This document shows, in pieces, positions 9,612 through 17,453 of a stretch of 64,000 nucleotides of DNA (within the stretch, counting starts at the first letter, position 1; each line of letters begins with the position of its first letter). Under the pieces are notes generated by a model, which had not been told where the DNA came from, ran no database searches, and saw only the letters and a list, made by a program, of their open reading frames with translations. A program made the translations under genes and the position numbers. The DNA is from Shewanella glacialimarina (GTDB lineage Bacteria; Pseudomonadota; Gammaproteobacteria; Enterobacterales; Shewanellaceae): NCBI RefSeq assembly GCF_020511155.1, contig NZ_CP041216.1, forward strand, positions 1,116,001 through 1,180,000, read 5' to 3'.

Positions 9612-10400
9612 TTAATTAATAATCAGCTCTTTAACAATGCGGGCACCAAAATAGCCTAATGAAAGCAGTCCTGCACCAGATAAACTGTAAACCACAGCAG
9701 TGCGGATACGACAGCCTATTGTGTAATGTTGCCATAACATAGTGCCATATACAGCCCAGGCAGCCATAGATAGAATGGCTTTGTGGCCTTTACCATCAAC
9801 AAACATATCTTCTAAAAACACAAACCCAGTCACTAGCGACAAGCTTAATAAAATAAAGCCAATCACAACAAGATGATATAGCTGACGCTCTACGGTCATG
9901 AGCGGTGGCATAGCTGTGCTCATTATCATTTTTTTATTTTTAAGCTTATTTTGAATAATCCATAGTTGTAGCGCATAAAGTGCAGCAATCATTAATGCGC
10001 TGTAAGCCATTAGCGACAACACGACATGAGCAAGAATTTCTGGATGCAATTCAAAATGAATAATAAATTGGGGTGGTAATAGCCATAGCAAAGCTACTGA
10101 GATTATTGAGCAGGCATAAATTACCGGTAACACTACAATCACTTTTAGCCGCGGTAAGGTAACGGTAAAGGTGAATGCGATGATCCAGTTCACCATTGAA
10201 ATGACATTGGTTAAACTGAAGTTTTGACCATCAAGTGTAAAAATTGAATTCGATAACGCAAAACCATGCATAATCACACCCAAAGCGGATATCATCATAA
10301 TAAGTTTGCGATTGGGACCATCAGCATGAAATAGCCGGCTAGTGGCGAGAATCAATGCAATACAATAAAAAAACATAGCCGAAGCAGAAAAAATAACCAT
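9612..10400 (-). CDS. ypjD: YpjD/CcsA-like inner membrane protein
   Basis: An integral membrane protein of the cytochrome c assembly (CcsA/CcmC-like) superfamily, with about eight hydrophobic segments. The ATG at 10400-10398 (MVIFSASAMFFY...) gives 262 residues, matching the roughly 263 of E. coli YpjD. The reading frame extends 43 codons further upstream to 10529, but that part has no hydrophobic character and no counterpart in the family. The gene is divergent from ffh and adjacent to the corB-like gene, the same neighbourhood as in E. coli. The molecular role is not established, and a true heme-handling function is only suggested by family membership. Confidence 0.82.
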   Translation of the reverse strand: MVIFSASAMFFYCIALILATSRLFHADGPNRKLIMMISALGVIMHGFALSNSIFTLDGQNFSLTNVISMVNWIIAFTFTVTLPRLKVIVVLPVIYACSIISVALLWLLPPQFIIHFELHPEILAHVVLSLMAYSALMIAALYALQLWIIQNKLKNKKMIMSTAMPPLMTVERQLYHLVVIGFILLSLSLVTGFVFLEDMFVDGKGHKAILSMAAWAVYGTMLWQHYTIGCRIRTAVVYSLSGAGLLSLGYFGARIVKELIIN

Positions 10401-10715
10401 CTGATTTAAACCTATCAAGTTATATGGACATGCTGACTGGATATAATATCTAGTCTCAAAACGCACATGAACACTATTGGGTAAGATTAACATGAAGTCA
10501 CCCAATAAGGGCAGTGACCTATTACGCAAAATTTAACAGTTTCTGACCGTTAGCTGCAAATAATTTACCTTATTGCATCTGTTATGGGTAATAAGACACT
10601 TGAGTAGCATGATTAATCATGAGTTTGATCCTCTTATAAATAAGGCGTAAGGCTAATCGTTTGAGTTAAAAATGAATAATTTGTCACACAAGCGCGCATC
10701 TTAAAAATTTTTGAG

Positions 10716-10721
10716 TATAAT
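10716..10721 (+). promoter_or_regulatory. Likely -10 box of the ffh promoter
   Basis: A perfect TATAAT lies 37 bp before the ffh start. No good -35 hexamer is seen at 16-18 bp, so this is a tentative call. Confidence 0.4.
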
Positions 10722-10758
10722 AGTGCGCATTATCGATAAGCGTATTAAGAGCGGTTAA

Positions 10759-12132
10759 ATGTTTGAGAATCTATCTGACAGACTATCACGAACACTAAAA
10801 AATATAAGTGGTCGCGGTCGATTAACGGAAGACAACATTAAAGACACCTTACGTGAAGTCCGCATGGCTTTGCTCGAGGCTGATGTTGCATTGCCAGTAG
10901 TAAGAGACTTTGTTAGCAGTGTAAAAGATCGCGCTGTCGGACAAGAAGTCTCTAAAAGTTTAAGTCCAGGCCAAGCTTTTATTAAGATTGTGCAAAGCGA
11001 ACTTGAACGCGCTATGGGGGAAGCTAATGAAGAGCTTGACCTAGCTGCTCAACCTCCGGCTGTCATTATGATGGCGGGTCTTCAAGGGGCGGGTAAAACC
11101 ACCTCTGTAGCCAAGTTAGGTAAGTTTTTACGCACTCGTCATAAAAAATCCGTGTTAGTCGTCAGTGCCGATGTTTATCGCCCAGCGGCAATTAAACAGC
11201 TTGAAACCTTAGCGGCAGAGGTGGAGGTTGCATTTTTCCCATCTGATGTCAGTCAAAAGCCGTTAGATATAGCAAAAGCTGCAATAGCTTATGCCAAACT
11301 AAAGTTCATTGATGTTGTTATTGTCGATACAGCAGGTCGTTTGCATGTTGACGAAGCCATGATGGACGAAATTAAAGAGCTTCATGCGGTTATTAAGCCT
11401 GTAGAGACCTTATTTGTTGTTGATGCAATGACAGGTCAAGATGCGGCAAATACGGCTAAAGCCTTTAATGAAGCAATGCCATTAACAGGGGTGATTTTAA
11501 CTAAGGTGGATGGTGATGCTCGCGGTGGTGCTGCGTTATCAATTCGCAGCATAACTGGCAAACCGATTAAGTTTTTAGGTGTTGGTGAAAAAACTGACGC
11601 GCTTGAGCCTTTCCATCCTGACCGTATCGCATCGCGCATTCTAGGCATGGGTGATGTTCTTTCACTGATTGAAGAAGTTGAACGCGGTGTCGACAAAGAC
11701 AAAGCGATGAAACTGGCTTCTAAAGTGAAGGCTGGTGGTAGTTTTGATTTAGAAGACTTTCGTGAACAGCTGCAGCAAATGAAAAACATGGGCGGCATGA
11801 TGAACATGATAGAAAAACTGCCTGGTGTCGGTAAGTTACCTCCAGAAGCATTAGCGCAAGTTCAAGACGGTAAAATGACTGGTCAAATGGAAGCGATTAT
11901 TAACTCCATGACAGCCAAAGAGCGCAAAAACCCTGATGTAATCAAAGGTTCACGCAAACGTCGTATCGCGCTAGGTTCAGGGACACAAATTCAAGACGTA
12001 AATCGCTTATTAAAGCAATTTACTCAAATGCAAAAAATGATGAAAAAAATGTCAGCTAAAGGCGGCATGAAAAAAATGATGCGTGGTATGAGCGGTATGT
12101 TACCGCCTGGTATGAAGATGCCCGGTCGTTAG
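10759..12132 (+). CDS. ffh: Signal recognition particle protein Ffh
   Basis: Ffh is the SRP54-type GTPase. With 4.5S RNA it binds signal sequences of nascent inner membrane proteins and delivers ribosomes to FtsY. The 457-residue protein has the N domain, the G domain with GLQGAGKTT (around 108-116), DTAGR and TKVDGDARGG motifs, and a methionine-rich C-terminal M domain (MQKMMKKM, GGMKKMMRGMSGM) that forms the signal-sequence groove and RNA-binding site. Length is as in E. coli (453). It lies directly upstream of rpsP, as in other gammaproteobacteria. Confidence 0.98.
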   Translation: MFENLSDRLSRTLKNISGRGRLTEDNIKDTLREVRMALLEADVALPVVRDFVSSVKDRAVGQEVSKSLSPGQAFIKIVQSELERAMGEANEELDLAAQPPAVIMMAGLQGAGKTTSVAKLGKFLRTRHKKSVLVVSADVYRPAAIKQLETLAAEVEVAFFPSDVSQKPLDIAKAAIAYAKLKFIDVVIVDTAGRLHVDEAMMDEIKELHAVIKPVETLFVVDAMTGQDAANTAKAFNEAMPLTGVILTKVDGDARGGAALSIRSITGKPIKFLGVGEKTDALEPFHPDRIASRILGMGDVLSLIEEVERGVDKDKAMKLASKVKAGGSFDLEDFREQLQQMKNMGGMMNMIEKLPGVGKLPPEALAQVQDGKMTGQMEAIINSMTAKERKNPDVIKGSRKRRIALGSGTQIQDVNRLLKQFTQMQKMMKKMSAKGGMKKMMRGMSGMLPPGMKMPGR

Positions 12133-12251
12133 TTAATCAATTTAATCTTCGGAAGTGATACTTTGCTTGGCGCTATAACCCTTTTCGCTGTAAAAAACGG
12201 CGCTTTGGGTTGCATTAGTTTCAAAGTAGGGTAAAATCTTCCGGCTTTCTT

Positions 12252-12290
12252 ACTGGGACCTTCGCGAACACGGGTTCCAGTTTTTATTTT
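12252..12290 (+). terminator. Terminator or attenuator hairpin between ffh and rpsP
   Basis: Arms ACTGGGACC (12252-12260) and GGTTCCAGT (12273-12281) pair with one G-U wobble, followed by TTTTTATTTTT. It lies 43 bp before the rpsP start, so it either ends ffh transcription or attenuates read-through into the ribosomal operon. Confidence 0.6.
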
Positions 12291-12323
12291 TGCTTCTAGC
12301 AAATCATTAGAGGAATAAAACGC

Positions 12324-12575
12324 ATGGTTACCATTCGTTTAGCTCGTGGCGGCGCAAAAAAGCGTCCATTTTACAATATCGTTGTTGCTGATAGCCGCAA
12401 TGCTCGTGACGGTCGTTTCATCGAACGTGTAGGCTTTTTCAACCCACTAGCTCGTGGTCAAGAAGAAACTTTACGTTTAGATTTAGATCGTGTTGAGCAT
12501 TGGGTTGCTACTGGCGCGGCAACATCTGAGCGTGTTGCTAAGTTAATTAAAGACGCACGTAAAGCAGCTGCTTAA
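12324..12575 (+). CDS. rpsP: 30S ribosomal protein S16
   Basis: S16 is a small-subunit assembly protein. The 83-residue sequence starts [20 protein letters not shown], the family's diagnostic N-terminus, and has the usual length (82-90). A purine-rich AGAGGA lies eight bases before the ATG. It is the first gene of the rpsP-rimM-trmD-rplS operon. rimM follows after 20 bp. Confidence 0.98.
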   Translation: MVTIRLARGGAKKRPFYNIVVADSRNARDGRFIERVGFFNPLARGQEETLRLDLDRVEHWVATGAATSERVAKLIKDARKAAA

Positions 12576-12595
12576 TTGCGTTTAGGTATAGATAG

Positions 12596-13126
12596 ATGAG
12601 TAGTAACCAACAGCCGATTGTGCTGGGTAAAATAGGCGCTTGTCATGGCATTAAAGGTTGGCTAAAAATCACTGCCTATACCAATTCTGTTGAAGGCATT
12701 TTTGATTATTCTCCTTGGCTTATTTATGACCAGGGGAAATGGCGTGAAGTTAAAGTCAGCCAGTGGCGCTCACAAGGTAAGGCGGTTATCGCTGAGCTTG
12801 AAGGGGTAGTATCACGGGAACAGGCGCAAATGCTCACAAATTGTGAAATTGCGATTATGCCTGAGCAAATGAAAGAACTCAGTGATGATGAATTTTATCA
12901 CCGTGATCTTATCGGATGTGAAGTGACTAATAATAACGGCTATAACATGGGCATTGTTGACCAGATCGTGGAAACAGGATCTAACGATGTCTTACTTGTT
13001 AAAGCTAATGCCAAAGATGCTTTTGGCAAAGTGGAACGTATGATCCCCTTTGTCCCTGAACAATTCATTTTAAAAGTGGATTTGCAAGGCAAACAGATAA
13101 TAGTGGATTGGGATCCTGACTTCTAA
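12596..13126 (+). CDS. rimM: 16S rRNA processing/ribosome maturation factor RimM
   Basis: RimM binds S19 and helps mature the head of the 30S subunit. The 176 residues show the N-terminal RimM barrel with [16 protein letters not shown] and a C-terminal PRC-barrel domain ([11 protein letters not shown] ... [10 protein letters not shown] ... [10 protein letters not shown]). Length matches the family (about 175-182). It sits between rpsP and trmD with short spacers, so it is cotranscribed. Confidence 0.97.
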   Translation: MSSNQQPIVLGKIGACHGIKGWLKITAYTNSVEGIFDYSPWLIYDQGKWREVKVSQWRSQGKAVIAELEGVVSREQAQMLTNCEIAIMPEQMKELSDDEFYHRDLIGCEVTNNNGYNMGIVDQIVETGSNDVLLVKANAKDAFGKVERMIPFVPEQFILKVDLQGKQIIVDWDPDF

Positions 13127-13141
13127 GTCGAGGTACAACAT

Positions 13142-13888
13142 ATGTGGTTAGGGGTAATAACCCTGTTTCCAGAGATGTTTCGTGCTGTTACAGACTTTGG
13201 GGTGACGGGTCGAGCCGTAAAAAACGGCCTGCTTAAGGTGCACACGTGGAATCCTCGTGATTTCACCCATGACAGACATAACACGGTTGATGACCGCCCA
13301 TACGGTGGTGGACCTGGAATGTTAATGATGGTGCAACCTTTGCGAGATGCCATTCATGCTGCAAAAGCAGCAGCGGGTGACAGAGCGAAAGTGATTTATC
13401 TATCTCCTCAGGGGCGCAAGCTGGATCAGCAAGGCGTTACTGAGTTAGCTAAATCAGACAGTTTGATTTTAGTGTGCGGTCGTTACGAAGGTGTCGATGA
13501 GCGCATTATTCAAACTGAAGTAGATGAAGAGTGGTCAATAGGGGATTACGTGCTTTCGGGCGGCGAAATACCTGCAATGACTTTAATCGATTCAGTGGCA
13601 CGCCTAGTACCTGGTGTACTGGGTAAGCAAGCTTCGGCAGAGCAAGATTCTTTCTCTGACGGATTACTGGATTGTCCTCATTATACTCGCCCTGAAAACT
13701 TAGATGGCATGGATGTACCGGCAGTGTTGTTAAGCGGTGACCACGAAAAAATCAGACTCTGGCGGTTGCAGCAAAGTATCGGAAGAACTTTTCTACGACG
13801 ACCAGAAATATTTGAAAATCTAGCTCTGACTGACGAACAAACAGCCTTATTAGCGCAGTTTGTAAATGAAGCGGACACGTCCGTATAG
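13142..13888 (+). CDS. trmD: tRNA (guanine-N1-)-methyltransferase TrmD
   Basis: TrmD makes m1G37 in tRNAs using S-adenosylmethionine, preventing frameshifting. The 248-residue protein has the SPOUT trefoil-knot motifs [10 protein letters not shown] and [11 protein letters not shown], the N-terminal [10 protein letters not shown], and a conserved [13 protein letters not shown] loop (here [15 protein letters not shown]). Fifteen bases separate it from rimM. GAGG precedes the ATG. Confidence 0.98.
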   Translation: MWLGVITLFPEMFRAVTDFGVTGRAVKNGLLKVHTWNPRDFTHDRHNTVDDRPYGGGPGMLMMVQPLRDAIHAAKAAAGDRAKVIYLSPQGRKLDQQGVTELAKSDSLILVCGRYEGVDERIIQTEVDEEWSIGDYVLSGGEIPAMTLIDSVARLVPGVLGKQASAEQDSFSDGLLDCPHYTRPENLDGMDVPAVLLSGDHEKIRLWRLQQSIGRTFLRRPEIFENLALTDEQTALLAQFVNEADTSV

Positions 13889-13922
13889 TCATTGTTTCAG
13901 TTATTCTAGAATGGAGTAAGTT

Positions 13923-14276
13923 ATGAACAACATCATTAAAATGCTCAACGATGAGCAAATGAAAACAGACGTACCTGATTTTGGTGCTGGTGATACAGTA
14001 GTAGTTCAAGTACGCGTAAAAGAAGGTGATAAAGAGCGTCTTCAGGCTTTTGAAGGTATCGTTATCGCTAAGCGTAACCGTGGTTTGCACTCAGCATTCA
14101 CAGTACGTAAAATCTCTAATGGTGAAGGTGTTGAGCGTGCTTTCCAAACGCACAGCCCATTAATTGCTAGCATCGAAGTTAAGCGTCGCGGCCGTGTTCG
14201 TCGTGCTAAACTTTACTACTTACGTGAGCGTTCAGGTAAATCTGCACGTATCCGTGAAAAATTGGCAACTAAGTAA
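13923..14276 (+). CDS. rplS: 50S ribosomal protein L19
   Basis: L19 sits at the 30S-50S interface. The 117 residues show the family core ([50 protein letters not shown]) and the standard length of about 115-118. It is the last gene of the operon, with TGGAGTAAG before the ATG, and a strong terminator follows 43 bp after the stop. Confidence 0.98.
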   Translation: MNNIIKMLNDEQMKTDVPDFGAGDTVVVQVRVKEGDKERLQAFEGIVIAKRNRGLHSAFTVRKISNGEGVERAFQTHSPLIASIEVKRRGRVRRAKLYYLRERSGKSARIREKLATK

Positions 14277-14318
14277 TAGTTATCAATTTAGTTTAAAAGA
14301 TGCAGTGTTCGCACAACT

Positions 14319-14340
14319 AACCGCCGAAAGGCGGTTTTTT
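14319..14340 (+). terminator. Terminator of the rpsP-rplS operon
   Basis: Stem AACCGCC / GGCGGTT with a GAAA tetraloop and a run of six T. Confidence 0.9.
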
Positions 14341-14656
14341 GTTTTCAGCATTCGCCCCCATCATGTTTGAGTCATGTAAGCAGACTTTTAGTTAGCCCTT
14401 AGCTTTACTTATCGAGCCTGACTCATTATCTGAGTTTCACATTAGTCATTTAACAATAGATAGCCATATGATCCTCATGAACATTGATATGGCAGTAATT
14501 ACACATTTGAGTTAAATAAGCCTTGATCTCATAAAAATGCACAGGCATAGTTAGCTCTATATTGTAATGGTGTATCATTACAAAAATACAGTGGTTTAGT
14601 TATCACTAAAAAGTGTAACTAGATTGCTTTTTACCTTATTACAGTGAGCCGATATC
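14341..14656. other. Intergenic region upstream of aroF
   Basis: About 316 bases with no coding signal. It holds the palindrome at 14562-14583 described separately. No convincing -35/-10 pair was found by eye. Confidence 0.5.
14562..14583. promoter_or_regulatory. Operator-like inverted repeat upstream of aroF-tyrA
   Basis: A perfect inverted repeat of 8-bp arms, TTGTAATG and CATTACAA, around a 6-bp centre, 74 bp before the aroF start. It resembles a TyrR box (TGTAAA-N6-TTTACA), but the half-sites are two bases further apart than in that consensus, so the regulator is uncertain. Confidence 0.5.
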
Positions 14657-15748
14657 ATGCAGCAAGATACCATCAACAATATTCATATTAGTTCTGAGCA
14701 AATACTGTCAACGCCGTCACAACTGAAACAAGAATTACCCTTGTCAGCACATGCATATCGTTATATTTTGGATGCGCGTAAAACGGTAGCAGACATTGTG
14801 CATAAACGTGATAGTCGGGTATTGGTTGTGACAGGGCCTTGTTCAATACATGATATTGGTGCAGCGAAAGAATATGCGCTTAAGTTGAAAAAGTTGCACG
14901 ATGAACTCAGTGATGACTTTTATATTTTAATGCGCGTGTACTTTGAAAAACCTCGTACCACAGTAGGCTGGAAAGGACTGATTAACGATCCGAATATGGA
15001 TGAGTCTTTTGATGTAGAAAAAGGACTACGTATGGCTCGTGAATTGATGATTTGGTTGGCTGAATTAGAATTGCCCGTGGCAACTGAAGCGCTGGATCCT
15101 ATTAGTCCTCAGTATATTTCTGAATTAGTCACTTGGTCTGCTATTGGCGCCCGCACCACTGAATCTCAAACCCACCGAGAAATGGCATCGGGGTTATCCA
15201 TGCCTGTAGGCTTTAAAAATGGCACGGAAGGCAAGCTAGATGTTGCTATTAATGCCTTAAAATCTGCAGCCAGCAGCCACCGTTTTATGGGTATTAACCA
15301 AGAAGGCCAAGTCAGCTTATTGCAAACTGCCGGTAATCCTGACGGTCATATCATTCTTCGTGGCGGCATTGCACCTAATTATGATGCTAAAAGTGTGGCT
15401 GAGTGCGAAACACAAATTCATAATGCTAAGTTGAATGCACGTTTAGTGGTTGATTGCAGCCATGGTAATTCATCTAAAGATCACAATCGTCAAAAACAAG
15501 TGTGCGAAGATGTATTTAATCAAATTGTCTCGGGTAATAAATCTATCATTGGTGTTATGCTTGAAAGCCATTTAAATGCAGGTAATCAAAGTACCAATAA
15601 GCCATTAAATGAACTTGACTATGGTGTATCTGTCACCGATGCCTGCATTGATTGGGCAACAACTGAAACAATTTTACGACAAGGCGCTAACCAATTATCT
15701 GCCGTACTGCCAACTCGCTTTAATGTGCTGCAAGTTGTTAATGGTTAA
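14657..15748 (+). CDS. aroF: 3-deoxy-7-phosphoheptulonate synthase (AroF type)
   Basis: DAHP synthase condenses phosphoenolpyruvate with erythrose 4-phosphate, the first step of the shikimate pathway. The 363-residue protein is the type I-alpha class, with [10 protein letters not shown], the [10 protein letters not shown] active-site loop, [19 protein letters not shown] and [10 protein letters not shown]. Being cotranscribed with tyrA suggests the tyrosine-regulated isoform. Its stop overlaps the tyrA start (TAATG), a sign of translational coupling. Confidence 0.95.
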   Translation: MQQDTINNIHISSEQILSTPSQLKQELPLSAHAYRYILDARKTVADIVHKRDSRVLVVTGPCSIHDIGAAKEYALKLKKLHDELSDDFYILMRVYFEKPRTTVGWKGLINDPNMDESFDVEKGLRMARELMIWLAELELPVATEALDPISPQYISELVTWSAIGARTTESQTHREMASGLSMPVGFKNGTEGKLDVAINALKSAASSHRFMGINQEGQVSLLQTAGNPDGHIILRGGIAPNYDAKSVAECETQIHNAKLNARLVVDCSHGNSSKDHNRQKQVCEDVFNQIVSGNKSIIGVMLESHLNAGNQSTNKPLNELDYGVSVTDACIDWATTETILRQGANQLSAVLPTRFNVLQVVNG

Positions 15749-16899
15749 TGAAAAGTATGATGAACGAAAAAACCACAGCCGATTTAGAAAAACTACGTGA
15801 TTTAATTGATGGTGTTGATCAACAACTTCTACATTTATTGCGTAAACGTTTAGATTTAGTCGCCCAAGTTGGTGCCGTCAAGCACGCCGCTGGTGTGCCC
15901 ATTTATGCCCCGCAGCGCGAAGCTTCTATGTTAGCTAAGCGTCGAGATGAAGCGCAAAAGATGAATGTTTCACCGCAATTGATAGAAGATATTCTGCGTC
16001 GATTAATGCGTGAGTCTTACTTGAATGAAAAAGATGTCGGCTTTAAACAGGTAAAAACAGACTTAGGCAATGTGGTTGTCGTTGGTGGTGATGGCCAGTT
16101 AGGTCAGTTATTTACTCAAATGCTCACACTATCTGGTTATCAAGTGAAAAGCTTGGACAAGAATGATTGGCACCGCGCCGAAGCACTATTTGATGGTGCC
16201 GGAATGGTGCTGGTTACTGTGCCAATTAAAGTCACCTGTGATGTTATTCGAGAACACCTGACTCATTTACCCGACACATGCATTTTAGCTGATTTAACTT
16301 CGATTAAAGAACAGCCTGTTTTGGCAATGCTAGAGGCGCACAAGGGACCTGTGGTAGGTTTACACCCCATGTTTGGTCCAGATGTTGGCAGTTTAGCTAA
16401 ACAAGTTGTGGTGGTGTGCCATGGGCGTCAGCCAGAATCTTATCAATGGTTACTTGAACAAATTGCTATTTGGGGCGCAAGAATTGTTGAAGCTGAACCG
16501 GTTAAACACGATAAAGCGATGCAACTTGTACAAGCTATGCGTCACTTTTCTAGTTTTGTGTATGGTGTGAATCTATGTGAGGAGAAGGCTGATATAGATA
16601 CATTACTGCAATTTAGCTCGCCAATTTATCGATTAGAGCTTGCAATGGTTGGTCGATTGTTTGCTCAAGATCCCGAGCTTTATGCCGATATTATTTTTGC
16701 ACAGCAAGGTAGTCAAGACGTGATAAGTGATTATTTGGACAATTATCGAGACGCGTTAGCATTATTAAAGTCAGGTGATCGTAATGCGTTTGTAGAAGAA
16801 TTTAAACGCGTTGCTAAGTGGTTTGGTGACTTTGCTCCACAGTTTCAACATGAAAGCCGTGCAATGCTGCAGTCAGTGAATGATATGAAGACAGGTTAA
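15748..16899 (+). CDS. tyrA: Bifunctional chorismate mutase/prephenate dehydrogenase (T-protein)
   Basis: TyrA converts chorismate to prephenate and then to 4-hydroxyphenylpyruvate, the tyrosine precursor. The 383-residue protein has an N-terminal chorismate mutase ([19 protein letters not shown]) over about the first 95 residues, then an NAD-binding dehydrogenase ([35 protein letters not shown] segment). E. coli TyrA has 373 residues. The overlapping ATG at 15748 is taken as the start, although ATGs at 15757 and 15760 are also possible. Confidence 0.95.
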   Translation: MKSMMNEKTTADLEKLRDLIDGVDQQLLHLLRKRLDLVAQVGAVKHAAGVPIYAPQREASMLAKRRDEAQKMNVSPQLIEDILRRLMRESYLNEKDVGFKQVKTDLGNVVVVGGDGQLGQLFTQMLTLSGYQVKSLDKNDWHRAEALFDGAGMVLVTVPIKVTCDVIREHLTHLPDTCILADLTSIKEQPVLAMLEAHKGPVVGLHPMFGPDVGSLAKQVVVVCHGRQPESYQWLLEQIAIWGARIVEAEPVKHDKAMQLVQAMRHFSSFVYGVNLCEEKADIDTLLQFSSPIYRLELAMVGRLFAQDPELYADIIFAQQGSQDVISDYLDNYRDALALLKSGDRNAFVEEFKRVAKWFGDFAPQFQHESRAMLQSVNDMKTG

Positions 16900-17030
16900 T
16901 CATTTTTCATTTTTTGTTGTTTGCGTAAATACAGTATAGGGCTTACATTTATATTCTAGTAGTCAGCGTATATTATCGATGACAGAGCAATTAAATTGCC
17001 CTTTACCTATTCTATTTTGGAGATGTGCCC

Positions 17031-17387
17031 ATGACTTCATTCGATACGCTGTCAACATCAACATCAACATCAACATCAACATCGCAAGATAATACCGTAG
17101 GCCATTTTCTCTATGCAATGATGAGTGCTTTTCCGCTTTTTTTTATTCCTGTGTTAATGAGCTTTTGGCTAAATCTTATTCAGAAAAACATTAAGCCTAA
17201 TTCATTACTTGCATCACATTTGCGTTGGCAACGACTCAGTATTATTGGACTATGTCCCTTTTTTATAGCGGGCTATTTATTAAGTCCTGTTTGGCTAAGT
17301 GTGTCGCTCTATCTTATGGGGATAACCTGGTTTAGTTACCGTATATTTAAAGGCTGGGTGAGTTTGAATGAAGGCCTAATGGTATAG
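17031..17387 (+). CDS. Small membrane protein of unknown function with a Ser-Thr repeat
   Basis: I do not recognise a named family. The 118 residues begin at the ATG at 17031, which has GGAGA eight bases upstream. A GTG at 17025 would add two residues but is worse placed. After a short polar N-terminus with an (ST)5 run encoded by a hexanucleotide repeat, there are hydrophobic stretches around LYAMMSAFPLFFIPVLMSFW, LSIIGLCPFFIAGYLL and WLSVSLYLMGITWF, so two to three membrane passes are likely. It lies between tyrA and the shared terminator with pheA. No function can be assigned. Confidence 0.7.
   Translation: MTSFDTLSTSTSTSTSTSQDNTVGHFLYAMMSAFPLFFIPVLMSFWLNLIQKNIKPNSLLASHLRWQRLSIIGLCPFFIAGYLLSPVWLSVSLYLMGITWFSYRIFKGWVSLNEGLMV
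17052..17081 (+). repeat. Hexanucleotide tandem repeat (TCAACA)x5 inside a coding region
   Basis: Five exact copies of TCAACA followed by a partial copy encode Ser-Thr pairs. The six-base unit keeps the frame whatever the copy number, so slippage would lengthen or shorten the N-terminus rather than switch the gene off. Confidence 0.9.
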
Positions 17388-17415
17388 GTTTTATAGTGTT
17401 ATTCAGAAGGAATAA

Positions 17416-17441
17416 AAAATGCCGGTTAATACCGGCATTTT
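17416..17441. terminator. Bidirectional terminator between the membrane protein gene and pheA
   Basis: Stem ATGCCGGT / ACCGGCAT with a TAAT loop and A/T tracts on both sides. It serves the convergent genes. Confidence 0.85.
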
Positions 17442-17453
17442 TGTGGATAAAGA

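Noticed and set aside
10401..10529. Upstream 43-codon extension of YpjD
   Set aside because: The extension is hydrophilic, is absent in the family, and the internal ATG gives the usual length.
11436..11807. Minus-strand reading frame of 123 codons inside ffh
   Set aside because: Ffh is certain on the plus strand here. The antisense frame has a biased Ser/Pro-rich composition typical of shadow frames.
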